From the NCBI RefSeq assembly GCF_002157855.1, contig NZ_CP020880.1, positions 2,914,001 to 2,978,000 of the forward strand: a stretch of 64,000 nt of DNA, read 5' to 3'. Positions 49,651-59,131 of the stretch are shown here, piece by piece. The notes under the pieces were generated by a model. That model was not told where the DNA came from. It saw only the letters and a program-made list of their open reading frames with translations, and ran no database searches. The stretch is from Sutcliffiella horikoshii. GTDB lineage: Bacteria; Bacillota; Bacilli; Bacillales; Bacillaceae_I. The translations under genes were made by a program, and so were the position numbers. Numbering within the stretch: position 1 is the stretch's first letter; each line of letters starts with the position of its first letter.

Positions 49651-50682
49651 TCAGTCTTTTTGATACAGTTTATTGACCGCCTGTGAAAGGTCGGAACTGA
49701 TAAGTTGCAAGAGACTGACGACACGGGAATATTCCATTCTGGTCGGACCGAGCAATGCGATGGTTCCAAGCTGTTCTGGTCCGATGGAATAACTGGCTGA
49801 AATAATGCTACAGCCTTCCATACCAGGTATATTATTTTCGCTGCCTATCTTTATATGGATGCCAGCTTCTTTTGCACGAATATGCTGAGACAGGTCCTTG
49901 CCTTGGTCTATCAATAACATTAATGAACGGATTTTATTGATATCATTGAATTCGGGTTGGGCAAGCATGTTCGTCTTGCCGCCAAAAAACACCTTATCCT
50001 TTTCTTCCATGTAAAGAGTGGAACTCAAGGATTGCAGTATATTTTCGTAGTTTCCGATATGAGATCTTAAAAGGGTTGCCACTTCTTTATAAAGCTTGTT
50101 TATAAGCTCTGAGAGAGGAACTCCGACTAAACGTTCATTTAGAATATTGACCATTTTTTGTATATCGGATGTGTCCATGGTGGCAGGAAACGAAAACATT
50201 CGATTTTCCACATGTCCTGTATCCGTTACAATGATGGCAACTGCCTGTTCTGCATTAATCGGGATGATTTGCAGGTTTTTGAGCCTGTGATCCCTTACAC
50301 CCGGTCCAAGGACGATGGATGTATATTTGGTCAGATCAGAAAGAATCTGTGCTGATTTTTGAACTGTTTTTTCAAGTTCATATATTTGCTCGCGAAAGAT
50401 GGATTTAATTTCAAATACATCCCTTTTGGTCAGCCTTTCAGGTGAAAGCAGGTGATCGACATAATAGCGATACCCTTTTTCTGAAGGGACTCTTCCTGAG
50501 GACGTATGTGTTTTTTCAATAAATCCCAATTCCTCCAAATCTGCCATCTCGTTTCGGATGGTGGCTGAACTGAACGAGATTTCATCTTTCTTTGAGAGCG
50601 TTCTGGAGCCAACAGGTTGTGCAGATCGGATAAAGTCGTCAATTATGACTTGCAAGACTAACAACTGTCGTTCTGTAAGCAC
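49651..50682 (-). CDS. hrcA: Heat-inducible transcription repressor HrcA
   Basis: A 343-residue repressor of class I heat-shock genes that binds CIRCE. The N-terminal winged helix ([33 protein letters not shown]) is followed by a GAF-like dimerisation region. The start is GTG at 50682 with AGAGGTGA upstream. It heads hrcA-grpE-dnaK-(dnaJ-prmA-rsmE-mtaB) and a CIRCE lies 15 bp before its start, so it represses itself. Confidence 0.97.
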   Translation of the reverse strand: MLTERQLLVLQVIIDDFIRSAQPVGSRTLSKKDEISFSSATIRNEMADLEELGFIEKTHTSSGRVPSEKGYRYYVDHLLSPERLTKRDVFEIKSIFREQIYELEKTVQKSAQILSDLTKYTSIVLGPGVRDHRLKNLQIIPINAEQAVAIIVTDTGHVENRMFSFPATMDTSDIQKMVNILNERLVGVPLSELINKLYKEVATLLRSHIGNYENILQSLSSTLYMEEKDKVFFGGKTNMLAQPEFNDINKIRSLMLLIDQGKDLSQHIRAKEAGIHIKIGSENNIPGMEGCSIISASYSIGPEQLGTIALLGPTRMEYSRVVSLLQLISSDLSQAVNKLYQKD

Positions 50683-50697
50683 TCAGCATCACCTCTG

Positions 50698-50724
50698 TTA
50701 GCACTCCTATTCATCGAGTGCTAA
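50698..50724 (-). promoter_or_regulatory. CIRCE operator
   Basis: TTAGCACTC - nine bases - GAGTGCTAA, a perfect match to the CIRCE consensus. HrcA binds here and represses the dnaK operon unless titrated by unfolded protein through GroEL. Confidence 0.97.
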
Positions 50725-50734
50725 TTCTATAAAT

Positions 50735-50763
50735 AAATTACCAAATACCTATTCACATGTCAA
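50735..50763 (-). promoter_or_regulatory. Sigma-A promoter of the hrcA operon
   Basis: TTGACA (50758-50763), 17-bp spacer, TAATTT (50735-50740) on the minus strand; the CIRCE begins 10 bp downstream. Confidence 0.8.
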
Positions 50764-51912
50764 TCAGATCGCACCAATAAAAGCTTGAAAAACTTCATTA
50801 CCGAGAAATTTCCCTTTTTTTGTTAAACGGATAAAGTCTCCTTGCTGTTCCAAAAGCCCTTTTTGAATGTTTTCTTCAATTGGCCCTTTAAGAATATTTA
50901 GCATCTCTGCGTCGAATTTTCGTTCAAATCTAGAGATAGAAACTCCCTGTGTCTTGCGTAAGCCTAAGAACATCTCTTCTTCGATTCTTTCTTCTCTTGT
51001 CACCACATGTTCCTCTTTATAAGGAAATCCAGTCTCCCTGATGGAATCCATATATTTCTTCAGTGGTCCATGGTTTGCACGGCGAACACCTTCTGTATAA
51101 CTGTGAGCACCCGCTCCGATTCCGTAATAGGACTCATTATCCCAGTATGTGAGATTGTGCTTGCTCTCATAACCTTCCTTAGCAAAATTTGATATTTCAT
51201 ACTGGTGGTACCCATGCTTTTCCATTTCATTCAAAAGAACATCATACATGCTGGTTTCTTCCTCTTGAGTCGGAAGCGGGAGTTTCCCCTTACTCATCAG
51301 ATTATAGAACACCGTTTTCGGTTCAATAATCAATGAGTAGGCAGAGTAGTGTTCCATTCCAAGGGAAAATGCCGTATGAAGGGTATCCTGAAAATCCTCC
51401 ACCGTTTGATCGGGAAGGCTGTATATGAGATCCACACTAATATTATCAAAGCCTGCCTCTCTGGCATGCTCGATCGATTTAAAAACATCCGTTTTACGAT
51501 GAGATCTTCCTATTCTTTTCAAGAGGTCATCATTAAAGCTTTGAACGCCAAAACTTAGTCGATTTACCCCGCCCTCTTTTAATAACCGCAGCTTCTCAAG
51601 AGATAAATCTCCAGGATTTGCTTCAAAGGTATATTCAATGTCAGGCACCACATCAAAGTTTCGTTGAATGGATTCCAATAGGTAGGATAACTGCTTTTGG
51701 TTTAAAGCCGTCGGAGTTCCACCTCCAACAAAGATGGTTTCCAAATGTTGAGTCGGAAAACGGTCTATTGTATTTTTCATTTCCACATCCATGAACTCCA
51801 AATAGGCATCCACTGGCTGATTTTTTAGAAAAACTTTATTAAAATCGCAATAATGACAAATATGCTCACAAAATGGAATATGGATATAGGCTGATTTAAT
51901 CACAACAATCAC
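50764..51912 (-). CDS. hemW: Haem chaperone HemW (formerly HemN-like)
   Basis: A protein of about 380 residues with the radical-SAM motif CEHICHYC close to the N-terminus (IHIPFC), GGGTPTAL and a C-terminal HemN-type winged domain. HemW binds haem and is not a coproporphyrinogen dehydrogenase, despite older annotation. GTG at 51912 and GTG at 51903 are both possible; homologues begin near KSAYIHIPFC, favouring 51903, but neither has a good ribosome site. It is between lepA and hrcA. Confidence 0.93.
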   Translation of the reverse strand: MIVVIKSAYIHIPFCEHICHYCDFNKVFLKNQPVDAYLEFMDVEMKNTIDRFPTQHLETIFVGGGTPTALNQKQLSYLLESIQRNFDVVPDIEYTFEANPGDLSLEKLRLLKEGGVNRLSFGVQSFNDDLLKRIGRSHRKTDVFKSIEHAREAGFDNISVDLIYSLPDQTVEDFQDTLHTAFSLGMEHYSAYSLIIEPKTVFYNLMSKGKLPLPTQEEETSMYDVLLNEMEKHGYHQYEISNFAKEGYESKHNLTYWDNESYYGIGAGAHSYTEGVRRANHGPLKKYMDSIRETGFPYKEEHVVTREERIEEEMFLGLRKTQGVSISRFERKFDAEMLNILKGPIEENIQKGLLEQQGDFIRLTKKGKFLGNEVFQAFIGAI

Positions 51913-51960
51913 ACTTTCATTAAATAGTATCTAAACTATAGCACAGGCATTTCCATTATG

Positions 51961-51989
51961 AAAAAATACCGCATCTCTGCGGTATTTTT
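51961..51989 (-). terminator. Terminator of lepA
   Basis: AAATACCGCA pairs with TGCGGTATTT over a four-base loop; on the minus strand TTTTTT follows. Confidence 0.88.
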
Positions 51990-52011
51990 CTACTATAGCT
52001 TAATTAATCTA

Positions 52012-53847
52012 TCACTTTTTCTTCGCTGCATCGTCCATCTTCAGTACCGCCATGAACGCTTCTTGTGGCACTTCAACAGAACCAACCTGTTTCATACGTT
52101 TTTTACCTTCTTTTTGCTTATCTAAAAGCTTACGTTTACGTGAAATATCTCCACCGTAACATTTGGCAAGAACGTTCTTCCCCATTGATTTAATCGTTGA
52201 CCTAGCGATAATTTTTTGACCTACTGCAGCTTGGATTGGAACCTCAAACTGTTGTCTTGGAATAAGTTCCTTTAATTTCTCCACGATTATTTTTCCGCGG
52301 TCGTAAGCAGAATCGTTATGAACAATAAAGGATAGTGCATCCACTTTTTCAGCATTTAGAAGAATATCCATCTTCACAAGTTTGGAAGGCTTGTACCCTA
52401 TCAACTCATAATCAAAGGAGGCATACCCTTTTGTATTCGATTTTAATTGGTCAAAAAAGTCATATACGATTTCAGCTAAAGGAATTTCATAAACGATACT
52501 CACTCGAATATCATCGAGATATTGCATATCAATAAAGTTTCCACGCTTATCCTGGCAAAGCTCCATAACTGCTCCAACATATTCGTTTGGAACCATCACT
52601 GTTGCTTTCACATAAGGCTCTTCCACACGATCAATCGTTTGTGGATCAGGCATATTTGATGGATTATCTACACTCAGCTCTGTTCCATCCGTTAAATGTA
52701 CCTGGTAAATAACAGACGGGGCTGTCGTAATTAAATCAATATTAAATTCTCGCTCGATACGTTCCTGAATGATTTCCATATGAAGCAATCCCAAGAAGCC
52801 ACAACGGAAACCAAAGCCTAACGCTTGTGATGTTTCAGGTTCGTATTGTAGTGCAGAATCATTAAGTTCCAGTTTTTCCAATGCATCACGAAGATCATTG
52901 AATTTAGCTGAATCAATTGGGTAAAGTCCGCAGTATACCATTGGATTTAATTTTCGGTAACCTGGAAGCGGTGTAACAGCACCATTCTTCGCACTCGTGA
53001 TTGTATCACCAACACGAGTATCGCCAACGTTTTTGATAGCAGCAGTTAAGAAGCCTACATCACCGACTGTCAGTTCATCCAGCATCACCGCTTTCGGTGT
53101 GAATACACCTACTTCGTTAACCTCGAACTCTTTTCCCGTTGCCATCATTTTGATTTTATCGCCAACCTTAACTGTACCATGCATTACCCTAATGTAAGCG
53201 ACAACTCCACGGTATGGGTCAAATAAACTATCAAAAATAAGTGCTTGCAAAGGTGCATCAGGGTCACCTTGTGGCGCAGGAATCCTCTCGACAGCCTGCT
53301 CTAAAATATCTTCAATACCAATGCCTGCCTTCGCACTAGCTAAAACTGCATCAGATGCATCCAAGCCAATTACATCCTCTATTTCTTGGCGAACACGCTC
53401 TGGCTCTGCACTAGGCAAGTCTATCTTATTAATAACTGGCATAATTTCCAGATTGTTGTCTAATGCCAAATAAACGTTTGCAAGCGTTTGGGCTTCAATA
53501 CCTTGCGCTGCATCTACCACTAGAATGGCACCTTCACATGCGGCTAAACTACGGGAAACCTCATATGTAAAATCGACGTGTCCAGGCGTATCAATAAGGT
53601 GGAAAATATATTCTTCGCCATCGTTTGCTTTATATCGTAATTGAACGGCATTCAATTTAATGGTAATCCCGCGTTCACGTTCAAGGTCCATGGAATCAAG
53701 CAATTGATTCTTCATTTCCCTTTGTGTCAATGCAGACGTTTTTTCTAAAATACGGTCTGCTAATGTTGATTTCCCATGGTCAATATGGGCGATGATGGAA
53801 AAGTTTCTTATCTTTGATTGTCGTTTTAACCGTTCTTCTCTGTTCAT
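52012..53847 (-). CDS. lepA: Elongation factor 4 (LepA)
   Basis: A 611-residue translational GTPase that can back-translocate or help initiation on ribosomes. [13 protein letters not shown] (G1), DTPGHVDF (G3), NKIDLPSA (G4), and the LepA-specific C-terminal domain ending [11 protein letters not shown] are visible. The start at 53847 ([10 protein letters not shown]) has AGGAGTG nine bases upstream; a 12-residue in-frame extension is less likely. Confidence 0.97.
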   Translation of the reverse strand: MNREERLKRQSKIRNFSIIAHIDHGKSTLADRILEKTSALTQREMKNQLLDSMDLERERGITIKLNAVQLRYKANDGEEYIFHLIDTPGHVDFTYEVSRSLAACEGAILVVDAAQGIEAQTLANVYLALDNNLEIMPVINKIDLPSAEPERVRQEIEDVIGLDASDAVLASAKAGIGIEDILEQAVERIPAPQGDPDAPLQALIFDSLFDPYRGVVAYIRVMHGTVKVGDKIKMMATGKEFEVNEVGVFTPKAVMLDELTVGDVGFLTAAIKNVGDTRVGDTITSAKNGAVTPLPGYRKLNPMVYCGLYPIDSAKFNDLRDALEKLELNDSALQYEPETSQALGFGFRCGFLGLLHMEIIQERIEREFNIDLITTAPSVIYQVHLTDGTELSVDNPSNMPDPQTIDRVEEPYVKATVMVPNEYVGAVMELCQDKRGNFIDMQYLDDIRVSIVYEIPLAEIVYDFFDQLKSNTKGYASFDYELIGYKPSKLVKMDILLNAEKVDALSFIVHNDSAYDRGKIIVEKLKELIPRQQFEVPIQAAVGQKIIARSTIKSMGKNVLAKCYGGDISRKRKLLDKQKEGKKRMKQVGSVEVPQEAFMAVLKMDDAAKKK

Positions 53848-53891
53848 TATCTGTTTCACTCCTACACTTTCGGCAACGTACACTATTTCTG

Positions 53892-53920
53892 ATTATATCA
53901 ATACGGACAAGAAGATTCAA
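53892..53920 (-). promoter_or_regulatory. Sigma-A promoter of lepA
   Basis: TTGAAT (53915-53920), 17-bp spacer, TATAAT (53892-53897) on the minus strand. Confidence 0.75.
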
Positions 53921-53948
53921 TGATATTTGAAGGGTTTGGGTTTTGACT

Positions 53949-54001
53949 GCAAAAAAGAAGCTTCCACCCAGGAGGTTTGAGGACTCCTGAAGTTGGAAGC
54001 T
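53949..54001 (-). terminator. Terminator of spoIIP-yqxA
   Basis: AGCTTCCA pairs with TGGAAGCT, with an inner AGGAG/CTCCT stem; on the minus strand TTCTTTTTT follows. Confidence 0.82.
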
Positions 54002-54013
54002 ATATATTTTATA

Positions 54014-54364
54014 TTATCCCGTTTTCTCTTCTACGGTGTCTTGGACTTTGTTGAAGAGTCCGCCCATCAGCCCAGAGACTCCATCTGCCAACTTTTTGCC
54101 AGCAGATGAGAAAACATTGTAGGCTTTGATGCCTTCCAGTTTTTCTTGTTTCTCTTTCATGTCCTGTGAATCGAGTTGTCGACCCAAGATCGTTCCATTG
54201 TATCCTTCTGCCGTTTCCGCTACATGAAATGCTTCTCCTTGAAAGGCCGGATCATCATATCCCTTCATTTTTCGCATCCCATCATTGGCCTGTTGCATTC
54301 CCAAAAGCACTCCAAGAAATAACACCAGGGAAATGAATAAGCATTTTACCATAAACCTCTTCAT
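54014..54364 (-). CDS. yqxA: YqxA, DUF3679 family protein
   Basis: A 116-residue protein with a single N-terminal membrane helix (about 7-24, LFISLVLFLGVLLGM) and an extracytoplasmic remainder. The MQQANDGMRKMKGYDDP segment is typical of DUF3679. It lies between spoIIP and lepA, as yqxA does in B. subtilis, and probably shares the spoIIP transcript. The function is unknown; sporulation linkage is inferred from position. Confidence 0.82.
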   Translation of the reverse strand: MKRFMVKCLFISLVLFLGVLLGMQQANDGMRKMKGYDDPAFQGEAFHVAETAEGYNGTILGRQLDSQDMKEKQEKLEGIKAYNVFSSAGKKLADGVSGLMGGLFNKVQDTVEEKTG

Positions 54365-54389
54365 CGTACTTTCAGCTCCTATCTATTTA

Positions 54390-55580
54390 TCATTGTGCGT
54401 CCCCTTCAGGCTCTCCATCCACCTTTTCTGCCTGCCAGTAGATTTCACCAAAAACTTCTGCAAAGATTTCAAGGGTACGATTCATTTCTTCAAACGTATT
54501 ATCGACTCCCCCTACTTCAATCAGCATCGAGTTAGGAGAAAGGTCTTGATTGTATATGCCATTACGAGTTTCGACAGCAGGCGGTACAAATATACCTTTA
54601 CTTAAACCAGGATGCAGCTTCTCTAACTTATTGTGAATCTGCTCAGCTAAGTATTGGTTCTTTTCATAGTTTTGATTTTTCTTTCCGATAACAAAATACA
54701 GACGAGCATGCGGGACACCGTTAATATCCATTGTAGTACTTTTTCTTCTACCGGAATCTCGGTGAATATCGATCAAATAATTCAAGTCTTGATTGCCTGC
54801 CATGGCCTCTTCCACAATCGGACGGGTAACATCATAGGATTGCCCATATACCCAACCTCTATTTTTCAATGCCAAAGCTGTATCAGTAGTATCTATATCT
54901 GTGCCGATTCCGCGCTGAATCAATTCTCCCTGAAGCTTTTTACCGAGACGTGTGACATTGACTTCAGGGTGACTTGCAGCATTAGGACTTGTCACGCCTT
55001 CCAAATATGGCAAAAAGGATTCCCTCGAGTGTGAATGATAGATAAAAACGGTTCGCTTATCTCCAGTTGTCTGAGCGGGAGGTGGTGCATTCTCCCCCTC
55101 TTCTTCCTCCTCTAATTCAATAATGGAAGCTTGTCTCTCTTCTAGCAACACTTCCATGGGAGGGGAAGATTCCACCGGCATATCTGTATAATTGACACCA
55201 GACCCCGCTACGAGAATTTCTCCATCGTAATGTGCAAAACCTGGAATTTCATTACGAATAAGACTTCGCGGATCATCTAGGTTGAGGCTTGTCGTCAATT
55301 CAAACAAAGCAGAAGCATAGTTCGGCGCCTTAGCCTCACTTGAAAGACCTTGGGTAAAATAGGCATTAGTATAACCGAATATATGTAACAGCGACTCCCC
55401 TGAGAAACGTTTGGAGAACTCATGGATGGAGCTTGAGCTGACTCTATATTCTGGTTTTAGAGAGGTCATGACACCGGATACCGCAAAGACGAGAATAAAT
55501 CCTAAGATTATTGCTACGACTGATTTTTTTAAGCTTGTCCCATTTAATATTACGATGCGTGAGGAGCGGTAGCCCTTCAT
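54390..55580 (-). CDS. spoIIP: Stage II sporulation protein P
   Basis: A 396-residue peptidoglycan hydrolase that, with SpoIID and SpoIIM, drives forespore engulfment. One N-terminal transmembrane helix (about 18-40) anchors the enzyme, and the amidase/endopeptidase domain starts near 175 (TVFIYHSHSRESFLPY with catalytic His and Glu, SMLIEVGGVDN). A Glu-rich linker (about 150-165) precedes it. Gene order gpr-spoIIP-yqxA is the B. subtilis order. A sigma-E-like -10 box is upstream. Confidence 0.95.
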   Translation of the reverse strand: MKGYRSSRIVILNGTSLKKSVVAIILGFILVFAVSGVMTSLKPEYRVSSSSIHEFSKRFSGESLLHIFGYTNAYFTQGLSSEAKAPNYASALFELTTSLNLDDPRSLIRNEIPGFAHYDGEILVAGSGVNYTDMPVESSPPMEVLLEERQASIIELEEEEEGENAPPPAQTTGDKRTVFIYHSHSRESFLPYLEGVTSPNAASHPEVNVTRLGKKLQGELIQRGIGTDIDTTDTALALKNRGWVYGQSYDVTRPIVEEAMAGNQDLNYLIDIHRDSGRRKSTTMDINGVPHARLYFVIGKKNQNYEKNQYLAEQIHNKLEKLHPGLSKGIFVPPAVETRNGIYNQDLSPNSMLIEVGGVDNTFEEMNRTLEIFAEVFGEIYWQAEKVDGEPEGDAQ

Positions 55581-55611
55581 TTTCTCACCCTTTCACATAC
55601 TTGTTGCTACT

Positions 55612-55620
55612 ATATGTATG
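55612..55620 (-). promoter_or_regulatory. Sigma-E-like -10 box of spoIIP
   Basis: CATACATAT on the minus strand is the same nonamer as in front of yqfC. A clear -35 is not seen. spoIIP is known to be transcribed by sigma-E in B. subtilis. Confidence 0.5.
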
Positions 55621-55649
55621 CGAAAGGGCGAAAAGTAGAACTATGACTC

Positions 55650-56867
55650 TTAGTGTGTATATGCGTCTACATTATCCTGGTTTACATGATAATGCAGGGC
55701 AGCATTCAAACCTGCAGCAACGACATTGGCCATATCTTCTATAAAATCATCTACTTCTTTTGGTGTTACCATCAGATTATGACCTAGCGGAGAGAGAACT
55801 TCATGAATTAATTTCCGCTTCTCCTCTTCTTCTAGCGTCCCTACGATTCCAAGGAAATTTTTGCGATGCTCCTCCCCTGGTAGGTCCTCTTCCGTAAGCG
55901 TCCTTTTTTCACCGAACGTCATCCCTGCTGGGGCAAGGGACCTGGAAGGACTGTCTCCCTCTCTCATCTCTTTACCAAAATGCTTCAAGATGAAATCAAT
56001 CGTATCACTTGCCATCGAAACCGCATCCACCACAGTCGGAATCCCAATGGCAATGACCGGAATGCCGAGCGTTTCCATACTAAGCTCTTTACGTTTGTTG
56101 CCCACACCGGATCCAGGATGAATGCCAGAATCCGAAATCTGGATGGTTGCATTTACCCTTTCGATCGACCTTGCAGCCAATGCATCAATCGCAATGACAA
56201 AATCAGGTTTTGTTTTTTCCACCACTCCGACAATGATGTCACTTGTTTCAATCCCTGTTATCCCCATTACACCAGGAATAATAGCACTAACAGGCCTAAA
56301 TCCATCTTGTACCGACTCCGGCTGAAGCTTGAACAGATGTCTGGTTATCAATAAATTTTCACAAACTAAAGGACCAAGTGCATCTGGCGTTACATTGGTA
56401 TTTCCAAGTCCCACTACTAAACAGCTTGCATCCTTGGAAATATTAAGCGAGTTCAAAAACGCACTAAATTCTTTAGCGAAAACTTCTTCCACTTTCTTTT
56501 GGAGATCGCTGTCCTTCTGGCGGATCCCTACTGTTTCAAGTGTGAGGTAGTTTCCCGGCTTCTTACCAGTCATCTCTGCTCCTTTTTCAGAGATAGTGAC
56601 AGTGGTAATATTAACTCCGTCTGTTTGTCGTTCCTTTACCACTACGCCTTCGATAGATGAAACTGGTTGTGCTGATGTTTGGTTTGGATTGGTTTGAGTG
56701 TTTGGGTTTGTTTCAGTGTTTTCGTTTGTTTGATTTTGTGCATTCTGATTCGTTCCATTTTGGCGATTTTGTTTTTCAATCGCCATTTGATGGGCTTCTA
56801 CTGCCAAATCGGTCCTTACTTCATATTTACTTAAATCCAACGGTTGTTGCGACTTTGGTTGGGTCAT
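55650..56867 (-). CDS. gpr: Germination protease GPR
   Basis: A 405-residue spore protease that starts degradation of small acid-soluble proteins at germination, made as a zymogen. The self-cleavage region ([10 protein letters not shown], residues 18-27) is followed by an insertion at about 32-69 rich in Asn, Gln and Thr, absent in the B. subtilis protein as I recall it. The rest is standard, including [23 protein letters not shown] and [20 protein letters not shown] precedes the ATG. A sigma-G-like promoter is upstream. Confidence 0.94.
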   Translation of the reverse strand: MTQPKSQQPLDLSKYEVRTDLAVEAHQMAIEKQNRQNGTNQNAQNQTNENTETNPNTQTNPNQTSAQPVSSIEGVVVKERQTDGVNITTVTISEKGAEMTGKKPGNYLTLETVGIRQKDSDLQKKVEEVFAKEFSAFLNSLNISKDASCLVVGLGNTNVTPDALGPLVCENLLITRHLFKLQPESVQDGFRPVSAIIPGVMGITGIETSDIIVGVVEKTKPDFVIAIDALAARSIERVNATIQISDSGIHPGSGVGNKRKELSMETLGIPVIAIGIPTVVDAVSMASDTIDFILKHFGKEMREGDSPSRSLAPAGMTFGEKRTLTEEDLPGEEHRKNFLGIVGTLEEEEKRKLIHEVLSPLGHNLMVTPKEVDDFIEDMANVVAAGLNAALHYHVNQDNVDAYTH

Positions 56868-56902
56868 CTATAAACGCCTCCAGCATTGCCAAATTTTAGT
56901 TT

Positions 56903-56931
56903 TATTTTGACCTACCAATCTTTTTTCATGC
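56903..56931 (-). promoter_or_regulatory. Sigma-G-like promoter of gpr
   Basis: On the minus strand GCATG (56927-56931), 17-bp spacer, CAAAATA (56903-56909). This fits the GCATR/CATNNTA sigma-G consensus at most positions; gpr is a known sigma-G gene. Confidence 0.6.
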
Positions 56932-56982
56932 ATAGGAAAACCTCTAGAATTAACATTCAAGAAAATTCCCTTGACTCCCTAT

Positions 56983-57010
56983 TGCATAATCATGACGGAT
57001 TTGATAAAAT
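56983..57010 (+). promoter_or_regulatory. Promoter of rpsT
   Basis: TTGCAT (56983-56988), 16-bp spacer, TAAAAT (57005-57010). The transcript has a leader of about 70 bases with a TCGAG/CTCGA hairpin near 57040-57061 before the ribosome site. Confidence 0.55.
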
Positions 57011-57086
57011 ATCACTTGTTCTCATAAGTAAAGAAATGTCGAGTTTTATATATTCTCGATCGTTGAATTGTATGGAGGTGAAAGAT

Positions 57087-57353
57087 ATGCCAAACATTAA
57101 ATCTGCTATCAAACGTGTAAAAACTAACGATGTACGTCGTGCTCATAACGCTACTATCAAGTCTTCTATGCGTACTGCTGTGAAGAAAGTAGAAGCTTTT
57201 GTTGCTAACAACGATGTTGAAGGTGCAAAAACTGCTTACCTAGAAGCTGCTAAACGTTTAGACAAAGCTGCGCAAAACGGTATCATCCACAAAAATGCAG
57301 CAAACCGTCAAAAATCTCGCCTAGCGAAAAAAGTAAACGGAGCTACTGCATAA
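57087..57353 (+). CDS. rpsT: Ribosomal protein S20
   Basis: An 88-residue basic 30S protein ([18 protein letters not shown] at the start, [17 protein letters not shown] near the end). The start at 57087 has TGGAGGTG at 57073-57080; a longer in-frame version reaching 56886 is not credible. It is divergent from gpr and convergent with holA. Two terminators follow. Confidence 0.97.
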   Translation: MPNIKSAIKRVKTNDVRRAHNATIKSSMRTAVKKVEAFVANNDVEGAKTAYLEAAKRLDKAAQNGIIHKNAANRQKSRLAKKVNGATA

Positions 57354-57359
57354 TAAAAG

Positions 57360-57382
57360 GGCGATCCGGATGGGTCGTTTTT
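57360..57382 (+). terminator. First terminator of rpsT
   Basis: GCGATCC pairs with GGGTCGT (wobble pairs) over GGAT, followed by a T run. Confidence 0.7.
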
Positions 57383-57392
57383 TTATTTTTTG

Positions 57393-57427
57393 TCCTTTGG
57401 GGGTCAGACCCCCAAAGGATTTTTTTG
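57393..57427 (+). terminator. Second, very strong terminator of rpsT
   Basis: TCCTTTGGGGGTC and GACCCCCAAAGGA form a perfect 13-bp palindrome around one A, with seven T after it. The GGGGGTC/GACCCCC core resembles short palindromes scattered in several genomes. Confidence 0.85.
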
Positions 57428-57448
57428 ATTAATGTCGAATACTAATAT

Positions 57449-57480
57449 AAAAAACCACCGAACCTTATATGTTCGGCGGC
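57449..57480 (-). terminator. Terminator of holA
   Basis: On the minus strand CCGCCGAAC pairs with GTTCGGTGG (one wobble) and TTTTTT follows. Confidence 0.8.
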
Positions 57481-57509
57481 TAGAAAGTCTTCTTATTTTT
57501 TTCTTCCAT

Positions 57510-58535
57510 TCATTTCACCGGCGCAAGTTTAATCAGCAGCATCTCCATCGCCAGCTGTTTATCTATTTTCCCGCTCTTCATTAAATAATCAGCCTCTGCA
57601 AGGTCATCCACCATTTTCATGAGTTCCGCTCGCTCAAAATACCCGCCCTGCTGGGACGCTAATTTCACTCGGTAAGGATGCACCCTCAAAATACCTGCCA
57701 TCTTTTGCTGACTATATCCTTGCTCACTCAAGTCTTTTACCTGATACAACAAGCGAAATTGATTAGCAATCAACGCGTGTAATTTGATCGGCTCTTCATT
57801 GTTACGCACCAAATCATAAAACAACTCCAAAGCTTCGTCCACCCGTCTATGCACCATTTTTTCAATCAATTCAAATACCGAATGTTCAATGGATTTCGCT
57901 GCCAGCAGTTTGACAGTCTCAACGGTAATTTCCGGTTCAGAAACGCCGATATACATCGCCATTTTATTAATTTCCTGTGAAAGGACGGACAGGTTTACAC
58001 CTGCTATTTTCAGCAGTTCTTCCGAAGCGGCATCACTTAAATCAGCTCCGTTTTGCAATGCTTTTTCCTTCATCCACATCTTAAGATCCCGTTCACCCAA
58101 GGGCTGAACTTCAATGACCTCTGCCTGTTTTTTTAACTGTTTCACTATCTTTTTCCGCTCATCCAGCTTTTCATAAGAGGCCTGAATGACAAATATGGTA
58201 TATGGGGCAGCTTCTTGTATGTAGGAAAGAAATCGGTCTGTATTATGTTCGACTTTACTTTTACTTTTTTCTGCAGTCAGAAAGAATGGATTGGATAGAA
58301 CCACTACTCTTCTTTCTCCCATAAAGGGCAATGTTTCTGCATCTTCAATGGCTACATCCACTGGTTGTTCTTCCATATCATAAAAGGAAAGATTGAAATC
58401 ATGTTCCTCTTCATCGAGTGCATGCTCTATGATGGAATTTCTAATTTCTTTCATTAGAAATGCTTCCGTTCCCAATAGTAAGTATATTGGCGCAAAGTGC
58501 TTGGCCTTTATTTTTTTCAATGCTTCGATTCCCAT
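57510..58535 (-). CDS. holA: DNA polymerase III delta subunit HolA
   Basis: A 341-residue clamp-loader delta subunit (YqeN) that opens the beta clamp. The AAA+-like fold lacks Walker motifs, as expected for delta. APIYLLLGTEAFLMKEI at the N-terminus and the C-terminal collar region support it. GGGAG precedes the ATG. It is at the usual place between rpsT and comEC. Confidence 0.93.
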   Translation of the reverse strand: MGIEALKKIKAKHFAPIYLLLGTEAFLMKEIRNSIIEHALDEEEHDFNLSFYDMEEQPVDVAIEDAETLPFMGERRVVVLSNPFFLTAEKSKSKVEHNTDRFLSYIQEAAPYTIFVIQASYEKLDERKKIVKQLKKQAEVIEVQPLGERDLKMWMKEKALQNGADLSDAASEELLKIAGVNLSVLSQEINKMAMYIGVSEPEITVETVKLLAAKSIEHSVFELIEKMVHRRVDEALELFYDLVRNNEEPIKLHALIANQFRLLYQVKDLSEQGYSQQKMAGILRVHPYRVKLASQQGGYFERAELMKMVDDLAEADYLMKSGKIDKQLAMEMLLIKLAPVK

Positions 58536-58857
58536 TTTTTTGCTCCCGTCATCTGTTTCTGTACACCCTTATCGTACATGAGAATTATGTAGATTGACAA
58601 GCATCAAAACAGCAGTAAAATGCAAAGGAGACTAGTTCTCACCTACAAAGAACTAATCTCCATTTTATATAAACGTTAACGATGCAAGCCCCAGGTAACT
58701 CGCCCGTCAACGATTGCCCCGTTTGGGTGTAATACTATGTTCTCCTTGAATTTCCGAACTATTTGTGACAACTCTTGTCAATGGAGGAAAAGCAAAAATG
58801 ACTGGTGGATTTTTTTTGCTGTATAGCTTATACTAATGTGTGATAGGAGGGATACTT
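58536..58857. other. Divergent region between holA and yqzM with an unexplained hairpin
   Basis: No gene is seen in this 322-bp stretch. GGAGACTAGTTCT (58627-58639) pairs with AGAACTAATCTCC (58649-58661), with one mismatch, followed by ATTTTATAT. It looks like a terminator although both flanking genes are transcribed away from it. The next 80 bp are locally GC-rich with two AACGAT...GCCCC direct repeats. A small RNA or attenuator is possible, not shown. Confidence 0.45.
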
Positions 58858-58992
58858 ATGAACGAATTTGAGAAAAGCGTCCAAAGTAAACGTAACGATG
58901 CAGTAGATTCTGGTGTCGGTTTTATCGTATCCTTCGGTTTTTTCGCAACAATCTTTGCAATGGCAACATTGATTCAGTACCTAGGATCTTAA
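58858..58992 (+). CDS. yqzM: YqzM small membrane protein
   Basis: A 44-residue protein starting MNEFEKSVQSKRNDAVDSG and ending IQYLGS. The second half is one transmembrane helix (FIVSFGFFATIFAMATLI). The sequence and the position between holA and comEC identify the YqzM family. TAGGAGGG is the ribosome site. The function is unknown. Confidence 0.87.
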   Translation: MNEFEKSVQSKRNDAVDSGVGFIVSFGFFATIFAMATLIQYLGS

Positions 58993-59076
58993 TGACGGCA
59001 TAATGATACATACCGTCGTGATTCTTTTCCAAAGCCAGTTGTGAAAAGAATGAGGATAACTCAAAAAGCTTCGCTA

Positions 59077-59114
59077 TAAAAGAGACTGCGTCTACATGGT
59101 GCAGTCTCTTTTTC
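59077..59114. terminator. Terminator shared by yqzM and comEC
   Basis: AAAGAGACTGC pairs with GCAGTCTCTTT over an 11-base loop, with T on the plus strand and A/T on the other side. The flanking genes converge. Confidence 0.82.
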
Positions 59115-59131
59115 ATTTTTGATACTGTATC

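Noticed and set aside
50672-50690. Second CIRCE half-site at the hrcA start (GAGTGCTTAC)
   Set aside because: It is one imperfect half only and codes for the first residues of HrcA; there is no matching second arm.
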